Shown here piece after piece: positions 8,879-17,300 of a stretch of DNA of 64,000 bases. Below the pieces are notes generated by a model. That model ran no database searches. It saw nothing but the letters and a program-made list of their open reading frames with translations, and was not told where the DNA came from. This stretch comes from Desulfonatronovibrio magnus (lineage in GTDB: Bacteria; Desulfobacterota; Desulfovibrionia; Desulfovibrionales; Desulfonatronovibrionaceae): assembly GCF_000934755.1 (NCBI RefSeq), contig NZ_JYNP01000005.1, positions 62,001 to 126,000 of the forward strand, written 5' to 3'. Both the position numbers and the translations under genes were made by a program. The stretch's first letter is position 1. Each line of letters opens with the position of its first letter.

Positions 8879-9897
8879 TCTAAAACTCTTACTGTATCTG
8901 GAGAAATATTAATGTATCTGACTGACCCTGTTTCCAGTGTCTGACCAGGTCCCTGGATTTCTGAGGTTACCTTGATGGGCGGTCCACCATTGTTGGTGAC
9001 ATTTAGGGTGACTCTAGTTAAATGGCCGAGTCTGGAAATACGCTCAACTGTACCTTTTAAGGCATGCCTTTCCCGGTTATGATCTGAAAGCCTTACAGCT
9101 TCCGGCCTGAAGCCGAGGATTTTCGGACTTTGGCCCGGGGAGTAACCATTGGATGAATACTCAATGCCCATATCAGCCGGCACAATATTCATTCTGCCTA
9201 TGAACTGGGCCACAAATGGATTTGCAGGCTTAAGATACAGGTCCATTGGAGAACCCATCTGCATGAGTTTACCGTCTTTCATGACCATGATCTGATCCGC
9301 CATGGTCAGGGCTTCTTCCTGATCATGAGTAACCATGATGGTTGTGATTTTGAGTCTTTGCTGCAGGGATCTGATCTCATCACGCAGCTCTTCCCGGACT
9401 CTTGCATCCAGAGCGGACAGAGGTTCATCTAACAGAAGAACAGAGGGCCTTGGAGCTAAGGCTCTGGCCAGGGCCACACGCTGCTGCTGTCCACCAGATA
9501 GCTGGTGAGGAAATTTTTGGGCCTGATCTTCAAGGTGAACCATATTTAGCATTTTCTGAACGCGAAGGGCTATATCGGATTTGTTCCATTTGCGGCATTC
9601 AAGCCCATAAGCCACATTGGCAGCAATGGTCATGTTGGGGAAAAGCGAATAGGACTGGAAAACCATACCGAAATTTCGGTTGCGGGCCGGAACTGTAGAC
9701 ATGTTGAATCCGTCCAGTTTTATGGAGCCTGAGTCTGGCAGTTCCAGACCGGAAATGATTCGGAGCAGGGTGGTCTTGCCACAGCCCGAAGGCCCCAGAA
9801 AACAGACCAGGGATCCTTTTTCCATGCTCATGGAAACATTATCTAAGGCCTTGATCCGACCGAAGGATTTATTGATATTGTGTATTTCTAATGTCAT
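8869..9897 (-). CDS. 2-Aminoethylphosphonate-type ABC transporter ATP-binding protein
   Basis: A 342-residue ATPase of the PotA/FbpC class. It shows Walker A GPSGCGKTTLLRI (about 35-47), signature LSGGQQQRVALARAL, Walker B VLLLDEPLSALD, the H-loop VTHDQEEAL and a C-terminal TOBE-like domain (from about residue 255). It energises the fused permease just downstream, whose start it overlaps. Homologues annotated as 2-aminoethylphosphonate uptake ATPases have this length. The gene is separated from the binding-protein gene by about 310 bases of repeats, so the three genes may no longer be a simple operon. Confidence 0.88.
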   Translation of the reverse strand: MTLEIHNINKSFGRIKALDNVSMSMEKGSLVCFLGPSGCGKTTLLRIISGLELPDSGSIKLDGFNMSTVPARNRNFGMVFQSYSLFPNMTIAANVAYGLECRKWNKSDIALRVQKMLNMVHLEDQAQKFPHQLSGGQQQRVALARALAPRPSVLLLDEPLSALDARVREELRDEIRSLQQRLKITTIMVTHDQEEALTMADQIMVMKDGKLMQMGSPMDLYLKPANPFVAQFIGRMNIVPADMGIEYSSNGYSPGQSPKILGFRPEAVRLSDHNRERHALKGTVERISRLGHLTRVTLNVTNNGGPPIKVTSEIQGPGQTLETGSVRYINISPDTVRVLEWH

Positions 9898-9899
9898 TT

Positions 9900-10130
9900 T
9901 TTTTAAGTTTTAAGTGTTAAGTGTTTCACCCAAGGGGGCCCGGGACCAAACCGATAAGTAACTTACACCCATCAAAACCTGGATTCCGGCTTTCGCCGGA
10001 ATGACGGTAAAGAGTAAAAGCGTGCTTAAACCGTCACCCCGGACTTGATCCGGGGTCCAGTTTTTTTGAAGTTACTTGTAAGATTTAAGTGTTAAGTTTT
10101 AAGTGTTAAGTTTTAAGATTTAAGTGTTAA
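9900..10130. repeat. Repeat cluster between the ATPase and binding-protein genes
   Basis: Contains two runs of a TTAAGTG/TTTTAAG heptamer (around 9902-9925 and 10083-10130). Between them are the boundary repeat and two REP palindromes (ATTCCGGCTTTCGCCGGAAT and CCCCGGACTTGATCCGGGG). Its mirror image, in inverted order, lies at 11826-12000 on the other side of the binding-protein gene. Confidence 0.75.
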
Positions 10131-10159
10131 GGAAAGGCAGAAGAGTCATGCTGCCGGAA

Positions 10160-10202
10160 GCAGGCATCAGCGGCACAGTGTTAATTGCTGCGCCGCTGAT
10201 GG
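10160..10202 (-). terminator. Possible terminator hairpin after the binding-protein gene
   Basis: CATCAGCGGCACAG can pair with TGCGCCGCTGATG just past the stop codon. There is no T-run at its end on the minus strand, so it could be an mRNA-stabilising hairpin instead. Confidence 0.5.
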
Positions 10203-10210
10203 AATAAAAA

Positions 10211-11239
10211 TTATCGCTCAAGGGTGGTTTGCCAGTGATTCAGAATCCGGTCTCTGTTGGCTGCAGACCATGGAAAATCCATATCAACCATGACTGAGCC
10301 GATGTCTTTGGGGAGTCCGGCATCAATAAAGTTCTGGGGCATGGTACCGCCTTCAACCGTTACAATTTCCTTCCATTTGTAGTATTCATTGACCGCATTT
10401 TCGCTCAAGGTCCAGTCAATGAAGCGTTTGGCGGCTTCTTTGTTTCTGGCAGTCTTCATAAGGCCTGTTGCTTCCAGCTCGTTTCCGGCGCCTTCAGCAG
10501 GAATGATCATGGTAATGGGAAAGCCTTCATCAATGTTTTTAATGGCTCTGAGGGCGAAGGAAGCGCCAACGGCAAATTCACCGGCACTGGCCACATTACA
10601 CGGCCTGGAACCGCTTTTAATGTACTGGGCAATATTGTTGTCCAGCTTTTTAAGATATTCCCAGCCTTTTTCTTCTCCTTTCATCTGCAGGATGGAGGCT
10701 ATCATGAGGTAACCTGTACCTGAGCTTGCCGGGTTGGGCATGACAACTTCGCCTTTGAATTCAGGCTTAAGCAGATCTTCCCATGAAGTGGGCATGGGAA
10801 TATTTTTGCGTCTTAAAATTTCATTGTTGACGCAGAAAGCAGCCATGTAGCCGGTTTTGGCAAACCATCTATTGCCTGAATCGCGAAACCTGGCAGGAAC
10901 CTTTTCAATGCCCTTAGGTGTATATGGCTCAAGCATATTCATGATCCTGGTATCGACCATGTTGGTTACAGCCCATCCCCAGATTACATCGTGCCTGGGA
11001 TTGGCACTTTCAGCCAGCATGCGGGCATGCAGATCGCCGGTGGACAGACGCAGAAGGTTGACCCTGATGTCAGGGTTATCGCGGTTGAAAGCTGCCAGAA
11101 AGGCTGCAGCCTCATCTTCTTCATAAGAAGTGTAAACTGTGATTTCTGCGGCATGGGCTTTGAGTGATGATCCGCTCATGGCCATAACCAGAACAAAAGA
11201 CATGCAGAACAGGAAACTGAACACTTGCTTCATGGTCAT
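10211..11239 (-). CDS. Putative 2-aminoethylphosphonate ABC transporter substrate-binding protein
   Basis: A 342-residue exported protein with a clear signal peptide (residues 1-30, ending near SLKAHAAE). The mature part is a type 2 periplasmic binding protein of the FbpA/PhnS2 group: EITVYTSYEEDEAAAFL, DVIWGWAVTN and MPNPASSGTGYLMIASIL. The combination with a fused permease and PotA-like ATPase matches gene sets annotated as putative 2-aminoethylphosphonate importers. The tyrosine pair that marks iron-binding FbpA proteins is not apparent, which favours an organic phosphonate, but I cannot confirm the ligand. The start (ATGACC) has GGAG upstream. The upstream promoter is not recognisable. 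Confidence 0.85.
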   Translation of the reverse strand: MTMKQVFSFLFCMSFVLVMAMSGSSLKAHAAEITVYTSYEEDEAAAFLAAFNRDNPDIRVNLLRLSTGDLHARMLAESANPRHDVIWGWAVTNMVDTRIMNMLEPYTPKGIEKVPARFRDSGNRWFAKTGYMAAFCVNNEILRRKNIPMPTSWEDLLKPEFKGEVVMPNPASSGTGYLMIASILQMKGEEKGWEYLKKLDNNIAQYIKSGSRPCNVASAGEFAVGASFALRAIKNIDEGFPITMIIPAEGAGNELEATGLMKTARNKEAAKRFIDWTLSENAVNEYYKWKEIVTVEGGTMPQNFIDAGLPKDIGSVMVDMDFPWSAANRDRILNHWQTTLER

Positions 11240-11333
11240 TCTTTTTTCTCCAATTCATTTTAATGGTTTAAGGTTTGGTTTTCCGGCTCTGGCAATGATC
11301 ATAAATGGAGCCAGAGCTGTTTTTTGCCATATA

Positions 11334-11500
11334 TGATTTCCCCGCAAAAAGTCAGGAAATGAGGTGACTCGGCAAAAAGTATCTTCATAACTCTTTGTTT
11401 TTACTGACTCCCCTCCGGGGCGTAGGCCCCTATGGGCCAGAGGCTGACCCCTGTCTCCTGACTCCTGCGACTGCAAAAAAGGGTTTTTGCAGTCGAATCA
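11334..11500. repeat. Palindromic element E2, copy 1
   Basis: The left end reads GATTTCCCCGCAAAAAGTC and the right end TTTTTGCAGTCGAATC, an imperfect inverted pair. Inside, CTCTTTGTTTTTACTGACTC is shared with copies at 18117 and 22840. Six-base flanks are ATATAT and ATAGAT (five of six alike), suggesting a decayed target duplication. The right end is also a GACTGCAAAAA hairpin. Confidence 0.7.
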
Positions 11501-11660
11501 TAGATGCTTCCAAACACAGTACGACATGGTTTGGATGTTATTATGAGGAGCTTTATATTTTTGTGAACAGGTGAGGTCACCACAATCAGGTGACGTATTT
11601 GTGGCTTTTCAGTTACGGGGTGAGAAAAAGGAATGGGTTAAAAAAGTGGCTTACCCGCCT

Positions 11661-11800
11661 GCTTGACAAGTCAGCACCTTATTGAAGATTTGTCGTGGCA
11701 AAACCGCAAAGAAGTGCGAAATGATCTTGGCATGTTAATCCATGGGCTTGCGCTACCAGTGATGATGCCTTTAACGATCCTTGCGTCGTTAGGATTGTGA
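11661..11800 (+). pseudogene. Possible C-terminal fragment of an unknown protein
   Basis: An open stretch of 46 codons without a start translates as EDLSWQNRKEVRNDLG followed by a hydrophobic tail (LPVMMPLTILASLGL) and a stop. It looks protein-like but I cannot name the family. The 11501-11825 stretch otherwise holds nothing I recognise. Confidence 0.25.
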
Positions 11801-11825
11801 CACAGCCAACATTAGTTTATCCCCT

Positions 11826-12000
11826 GTCAAAGTTTACAAGTGACTTCAAAAAGCTGGACCCCGGATCAAGTCCGGGGTGAAGATTAAAGCAAGTTTTTAC
11901 TATTTACCGTCATTCCGGCAAAAGCAGGAATCCAAAGTTTCATTCGTGAAAGTTGCTCACAGGTTTGGGCCCGGTCGGCGCGGGTGAGGAGCTTGCATCA
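11826..12000. repeat. REP cluster with boundary repeat, inverted copy of the 9.9-10.1 kb cluster
   Basis: From left to right: CCCCGGATCAAGTCCGGGG, a degenerate ATTCCGGCAAAAGCAGGAAT, and the reversed boundary (CACAGGTTTGGGCCCGGTC, GGGTGAGGAGCTTG). It ends 40 bases before the jetA start, so the promoter of the jet operon is either inside it or created by it. I see no clear -35/-10 pair. Confidence 0.7.
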
Positions 12001-12041
12001 AATTAATTGCCTCCAGCCAGGAGATAAGTTAATGCCGGGAT

Positions 12042-13412
12042 ATGGACCAGGATTATAAAGACGACTTCATTTTTCAGCTTCGGGAGATGCTGGGAAAGTT
12101 TCCTTCAGGACTCAAGCTGTCCCAGCATGATCTTGCTCTGGTGGGCTGGCTTTATTTCTGGGAAAAATCCACCAAAAAGAGAGACGTAACCGGTAGAGAA
12201 CTGGAGTGGCAAATAAAACAGGCGGTTGATGTTTTAAAGTTAAGCGATGCTACTTCATCTGCTGCTTCTCTGGACAGGCTGCTGCAGTACAGGCTTGTCC
12301 GCAGATCCATCACCGAGACCAATGTCCATTTTTTTTGTCTGACCCGGCTTGGCCGGGGGCTGGCTGAAGATATTATTGCTGAAGTAAATCTTGAAAGTGA
12401 TGAATTATCCACGTATATAAATCATGCCTACAGCATTCTTTATCAGCATATTCAAAGCAGCACTGAAGAAGAACTGGTTGGTTTCATCCGGCATGTATTT
12501 CTCAGTTCTGTGGCTGAAAGCATTGAATACAAGCTGCAAAGCATTGAAGAGTCAATTCTTGAGCAGGAAAAGACAGTCAAGGAACTGGATTCAGGTGTGG
12601 ATGATCAGGCATTTGAACTGGCTGTAGGCACCATTCAAACCAGCAGACAATATTTGGAAGAACTTTTGCAGACTCTCCAGACAGGTTCACCGTACTATCC
12701 CCTTTATGACCTGTTTTATGAATGCCGGGAAAGAGAATCCCTGCAGCATATCAGACATGATATTGAATCATGTCTTGATTTTCTGGACTCCCTGCGCAAA
12801 CGCATTGAACAGATGCTTGCTCATATCATCAGCTTTATCCATGAATGTGTGGCTTATCAGAGTGTTATTGGTTCTCTTTCTTACCGGGACAGGTTGTGCC
12901 GCAAGCAGCAGGAAATTCTGAATTATGCCTTGAATAATGATTTGCGGATGCCTGTGTTTGAAGATAAAGCCCTGTGCCATATCAGTATGAACTGGAGTAA
13001 TCAGGAACAGAAAAAGCCGGTTTTGATCAGTATGGATAAGCTTAAGGCCCTTGAAAAATTTGTTCCTGAAGAGGTTAAAACCAGGGAAGTTCCCTGGAAA
13101 AATGATTTTCTTAATCTGGCGCGTACCATGTGGCGGGATGCTGATGCTCCATTGGAGCTTGGCCCCTGGATGTGTACCATGATGGATCAGCTGTCTTTGG
13201 ATCGTGGGGAAATGATCACTGGTTTGTGGCTGCTGATCCAGGATATGCCTGAATGGAACCCAGGTCCTGAGGTGCAGAAGCCTGATCATGGACAATGGCT
13301 GGATATGGGGAGTTTTTATATGGAACCGGTTGTGCTGAGTGTTTCAGTAAGGCTGGAGGCTGAAGGCCTAAGGCTGGAGGCTGAAGGCCTAAGGCTGAAG
13401 GCTGAAGGCTGA
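12042..13412 (+). CDS. jetA: MukF/MksF-like kleisin, JetA of a Wadjet system
   Basis: A 456-residue protein that resembles MukF in layout. It starts with a winged-helix region (about residues 10-110, KLSQHDLALVGWLYFWE ... LVRRSITETNVHFFCLTRLG). A long helical middle follows (150-290). Near the end is a C-terminal winged helix preceded by the kleisin-type motif APLELGPWMCTMMDQL (about 370-385), comparable to the VPLDLG segment of MukF. It would bridge the heads of the SMC dimer formed by the 14.3-kb gene. GGAGATAAG lies 13 bases before the ATG. The last 20 or so residues (RLEAEGLRLEAEG...) are encoded by a heptamer repeat that has grown into the 3' end, so the natural C-terminus is altered. 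Order jetA-jetB-jetC supports the call. The exact Wadjet type cannot be fixed from sequence alone. Confidence 0.85.
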   Translation: MDQDYKDDFIFQLREMLGKFPSGLKLSQHDLALVGWLYFWEKSTKKRDVTGRELEWQIKQAVDVLKLSDATSSAASLDRLLQYRLVRRSITETNVHFFCLTRLGRGLAEDIIAEVNLESDELSTYINHAYSILYQHIQSSTEEELVGFIRHVFLSSVAESIEYKLQSIEESILEQEKTVKELDSGVDDQAFELAVGTIQTSRQYLEELLQTLQTGSPYYPLYDLFYECRERESLQHIRHDIESCLDFLDSLRKRIEQMLAHIISFIHECVAYQSVIGSLSYRDRLCRKQQEILNYALNNDLRMPVFEDKALCHISMNWSNQEQKKPVLISMDKLKALEKFVPEEVKTREVPWKNDFLNLARTMWRDADAPLELGPWMCTMMDQLSLDRGEMITGLWLLIQDMPEWNPGPEVQKPDHGQWLDMGSFYMEPVVLSVSVRLEAEGLRLEAEGLRLKAEG

Positions 13413-13419
13413 AGGCTGG
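13348..13419 (+). repeat. Heptamer repeat (GGCTGAA/GGCTGGA/GGCCTAA) at the end of jetA
   Basis: About ten imperfect 7-base units encode the charged tail of JetA and its stop codon. Long stretches of the same heptamer lie at 57.3-57.5 kb, with short ones inside the E6 repeats. Confidence 0.9.
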
Positions 13420-13447
13420 GGTCTGGGAACAAGAGCAACTGCCTTGA

Positions 13448-13556
13448 TAAGTGGAGCCTGCATCCTGCAGGCTATTAAAAACAGGCGGCTGGAAGCCACC
13501 TCCACCTTGTAGTTACCTGAAGCCACTGACAACCAGAAAAAGCGTAACGCTCCCCG
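13448..13556. repeat. REP double hairpin plus a partial E1 end between jetA and jetB
   Basis: GCCTGCATCCTGCAGGC and GGCGGCTGGAAGCCACC (13448-13508) are followed by GACAACCAGAAAAAGCG and TAACGCTCCCC, the right end of an E1 element (around 13530-13556). This pushes jetA and jetB 175 bases apart, unusual for an operon whose other genes overlap. Confidence 0.7.
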
Positions 13557-13587
13557 TAACCAGCATTTAAACACCATTGGAAAGACT

Positions 13588-14316
13588 ATGCTTGAAGAAT
13601 ATCATGGGCTGGATATGCAGATTTTTCTGGACAATGATCACCTGTCCAGAAAAATTATTCACCGTCTTCAGTCCGGCCAGAATATTGATCCCAGGCTGAT
13701 AACTGAATACAGGTTTCTGGAAGAGTTCTACGACAACTGGTGCTCTCTGTTTTATTTTCTAGGGTATCGTCTGGAGAGATTTTCCAGGGGGGAAGTTTTT
13801 TACTACTTGAGCCACCATTCTTCTCAGGTTCGAGTCAGTTCTTTACGCAGGGGCGCATCTTTTCTTGGCCTTTTTTTATGCAGTCACTTTTTTTCATCAG
13901 GCATTGAGGGCAAGGATGAGGTTCAGGCCCTTGAACTTATGAGCAGGCTGGAGAACAGTTTTGATTTCAATCAGCTGATCAAAGTTTTTAATCCCCAGCA
14001 GTCCAAAGCATCCCGAAAAAAGCAGCACAGCACCAGGCAGACTGAAAAGCTAAGAGGGTGGATACTGACCAATCTCAGGGAACTGCACAAGTTCAGATTT
14101 ATTGAGCTTTCTCCATCCGTCAATGCCCAGGTGGAAAACCTCATGATTATCAGGCTGCCTGGCCTGGCCCGCTTCTGGGAACCAGCCAAACGCAGCCTTG
14201 ACCTTGAATATGATGGCAGAGATGACCTGGCTTCAGCCATTAACAGTATCTGGTCCAGAATAGACTGGAACGAATCACAAGGCGAAAATGAAGCACAGGA
14301 TGAAAATGAGACCTGA
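13588..14316 (+). CDS. jetB: MukE/MksE-like protein, JetB of a Wadjet system
   Basis: A 242-residue protein resembling MukE. The stretch FLEEFYDNW ... GYRLERFSRGEVFYYLSHHS (about 47-78) lines up with the MukE region [23 protein letters not shown]. The second winged helix includes EKLRGWILTNLRELHKFRFIEL (about 152-173), comparable to the EKVRSSLNRLRRLG segment of MukE. KITE proteins of this kind bind the kleisin and touch DNA. The C-terminus is an acidic tail (SQGENEAQDENET). It overlaps the start of jetC by 29 bases, so the two are probably translated together. No strong Shine-Dalgarno is seen; GGAAAGA lies seven bases before the ATG. Confidence 0.85.
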   Translation: MLEEYHGLDMQIFLDNDHLSRKIIHRLQSGQNIDPRLITEYRFLEEFYDNWCSLFYFLGYRLERFSRGEVFYYLSHHSSQVRVSSLRRGASFLGLFLCSHFFSSGIEGKDEVQALELMSRLENSFDFNQLIKVFNPQQSKASRKKQHSTRQTEKLRGWILTNLRELHKFRFIELSPSVNAQVENLMIIRLPGLARFWEPAKRSLDLEYDGRDDLASAINSIWSRIDWNESQGENEAQDENET

Positions 14317-17300
14317 TATACCTGAGGTATTCATACCTGACGATATAATAGCAGACGGGCTGATTCTGGTGGGATACCAGCTTTTTCCGGCTGCTTACAT
14401 TGCCCTGCATCCCAGAATGACAGTTCTTTCAGGCAACAATGCCGTGGGCAAGACCACTATTCTGGATGCTGTGCAGACCATTCTCATCTGTCACCAGCAA
14501 TATATCAACCTGAATGTGGCTACCGGACAGTTTGACCGTTCCCTGTCCGGACAGCTGAGCGGACGGGTGGGCTGGGCAGTCTTGTCCATTGCAGGGCACG
14601 CTGAAATTAAAGCCATAGGCGTACGTCTGCATGCCAGGGCAACAGCAGAGGGTCTTGATTTGACTCCTTTCACCATGACCAGCATGGAGCCCTTTCCTGA
14701 TCTTTTTCTCAACAAAGAAAAATCCCAGATTGTTCCTGATTTTCAAAACTTGAAAAAAAATGTGCTTAAGCAGGATATACAGGCCCAGGTCAACGATTTT
14801 GCCAGTGTGGATGAATATCACCGCCTGTTGTTTTCCCAGGGGCTCTTGCCTGTAACCATGGACAGGCAGGGAAAAAAGAAATTCGCCACACTCTGGAGTC
14901 AGGTTACCCGTCCCAAGTTAGACAGACTGGGTCTCTTTCTAAAGGAAATGCTCTGTCCTGATCCATCCCAGGGAGTCAAGTTCTCTGATGTGGAAAAATT
15001 GATGCGGGATCGCCGCAGTATCAGCAGTCAGATCAAGTCCATTGAAATATTTCGCAAAACCAGACTTGAACTGGAAGAGCAGCGCAAAACCCTTGACAGC
15101 TGCCGCTATAAATATCTTTCTACTGAACTTGGCATGCTTCAGGCCAGAGCCAGGCTTTTTCACTCCAAAATTGAAAGAGAAAAAAAGCGTGAGCAGGAAA
15201 CTGTTGAAGCTCTGAAACAAATCGAGTCCAGACTGGAAAATTCATGGACTGAAAAAAAAGATATTAATCAGGAGCGCGACAAGTATCTGAGCAGACAGAC
15301 TGAGCTTTCGCGTCAGAAAAGACATTTTGAAGAATATCAGAATCTTATTCGTGAAGAAAAGCAGTTGGGCCTGGAAATGTCTAAGATAACAGATGGGTTA
15401 TCAGCAGCTGAAAAATTCAGGCAGGACACAGCAAGTCAGGTTCTTGAAATTAAGGAGCAGCATGGCACAGAGCAGGCCGCTTTCATGGCCCTGCAGGAAA
15501 AGCTTAAATTTCTTCTCGCTGACAAGGAAAAGTATGAGGCTTTTGTCCGGAAACTGGAACAATCCTTGGAAAAAACAGGACGGCCCATAAAGACTTGGCA
15601 GGAACTCAATGAAGCCTGGCTGGCAAGTGAGAAAGAAAAAAACCGCCTGGACAGTCTGCCTGAGCTTAAGGTCAGGCTTGAGGAAATCCGCAGGCGGGTT
15701 GAACTTCGGGAGCAGGCCGTGGAACTGGCTGAGTGGTTTAAACGGAGTTATCCTGAAACTACCCCTTTTTTCTCAGGCAACAGGCAGGATTTTATTTCAT
15801 TGATCCGTCAATGGGAGGACATTGATTTTGAGTCAGGGATAACGAAAAAAGGAGCTGAGCTGGATAAGCTTTTAACCCTCATTGATGGCCTGGAAAAAGG
15901 ACGTCCAGGTATTTCTGATACTGTGGCCAGGCATGTAGATGCAGGCAGGCTGGCTTTAGTTGCTGATAAATATGAGCACCTGGATCTGGAAAGGGCTTCT
16001 CAGGTCCAGGCCGGGCTTGGTCCATATGCCCGCGGGGTTGTGGTTCAAAATCTTGAAGAGGTTGCTCAGCTTGACCTTGGTGATGAAGAGTTCATGCTCC
16101 TGAGCCGGGATGTTGATCCTGACAAGTTGAGACTTGTGCAAACAAGCAAGGGAACTGTGTCCGGCATGGGCGGGCTTTACTGGTTTACTCCTGATGAACC
16201 ACTCTGGCTGGGAGCCCAGGCCAGGGCCAGAGAGTTGTCTAAGTTAAACGCCAGAAGAGAAATCCTGGAAGAAGAGCTTGAGTCTTTGAACAATGAGCGC
16301 AGACAAAATGCCCAGCGCATCAGTAAAGCCAGGGAACTGGCAGGGTTCTGGGCAGGTCTGGAGGACAAGTCATGTGTTGATGAGCTGACTGCTCTGGATG
16401 AGGAGATCAAAAGCCTTGAAAGCCAGGGATGGCGCATCAGGGATACTTATCAATACCTGAACTCACTGGTCCGTAAACGTGATCTGTTTGATCTGCACAC
16501 TGCCCCAAAAATTTATGCCAGGGCGCACAAGCAGGCCCAGGAAGCTCAAAAGTCTCTGGAAAAGCTTAAAGGCAAAATGGCTCGGCTTGAAAAAGAGCAG
16601 GTCAGGGCTGATTCAGATCTCAAGAGGCTGCAGGAGCAGCAGAAGTCTAAGGATAGAAGGCTGACCGAAATTCAGGTAACTGTCCAGAATCTCATCAGAG
16701 AAGAGCCTGTAGAGGTCCTTGAGGGAAAGATAGATTTTTCTCAGGCAGACGCCCTTGCTGGTCGGATCAAAGCCTTTGATGAGCAATTGCGTCGTATTGA
16801 AGAATCAAGAGACAGATCTCATCAGGAAAAAGGTCGTAAGAATGAGCTTTTGCGCCTGATTCAAAAAGAGCTTGAAGGATTTGAAAAAGAACTGAGAGTC
16901 TGTCAAAGTACTGAAGAAAAACGTCTAACTGAGTGGCAGGATTTTTATCCGGATATAAACCCTGAATACAGGCAGGGTAATTTTACCAGGGATGATTCCA
17001 CCCTTTTGAAATCTCAGTGGCTGCAGGCAGAAAAGTTTCTTGAGAAGATCATCAACGATGTCAGCGCAGAGCATTCTTTGCATCTGCCCCATGATGTTTC
17101 TTCAGAAACCAAAGTTGATTTAATCCTGAACAATATTATTCCGCAAGCCGTGGACCTGGACCGGGTTGAAGAACAGTTTCAAAGGCTCAAGGCAGAACTT
17201 AAGGAAATTGAAGCCAGAATCAGAAGCTATGTCCAGGATATCAAGCGCAGGGTGGATCAGGATATTTCCAATCTCAAGAGAAGGTTGGACAAGGTTAACA

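Noticed and set aside
10389-11126. Plus-strand open frames opposite the binding-protein gene
   Set aside because: Antisense shadows of a well-supported gene with signal peptide and family motifs.
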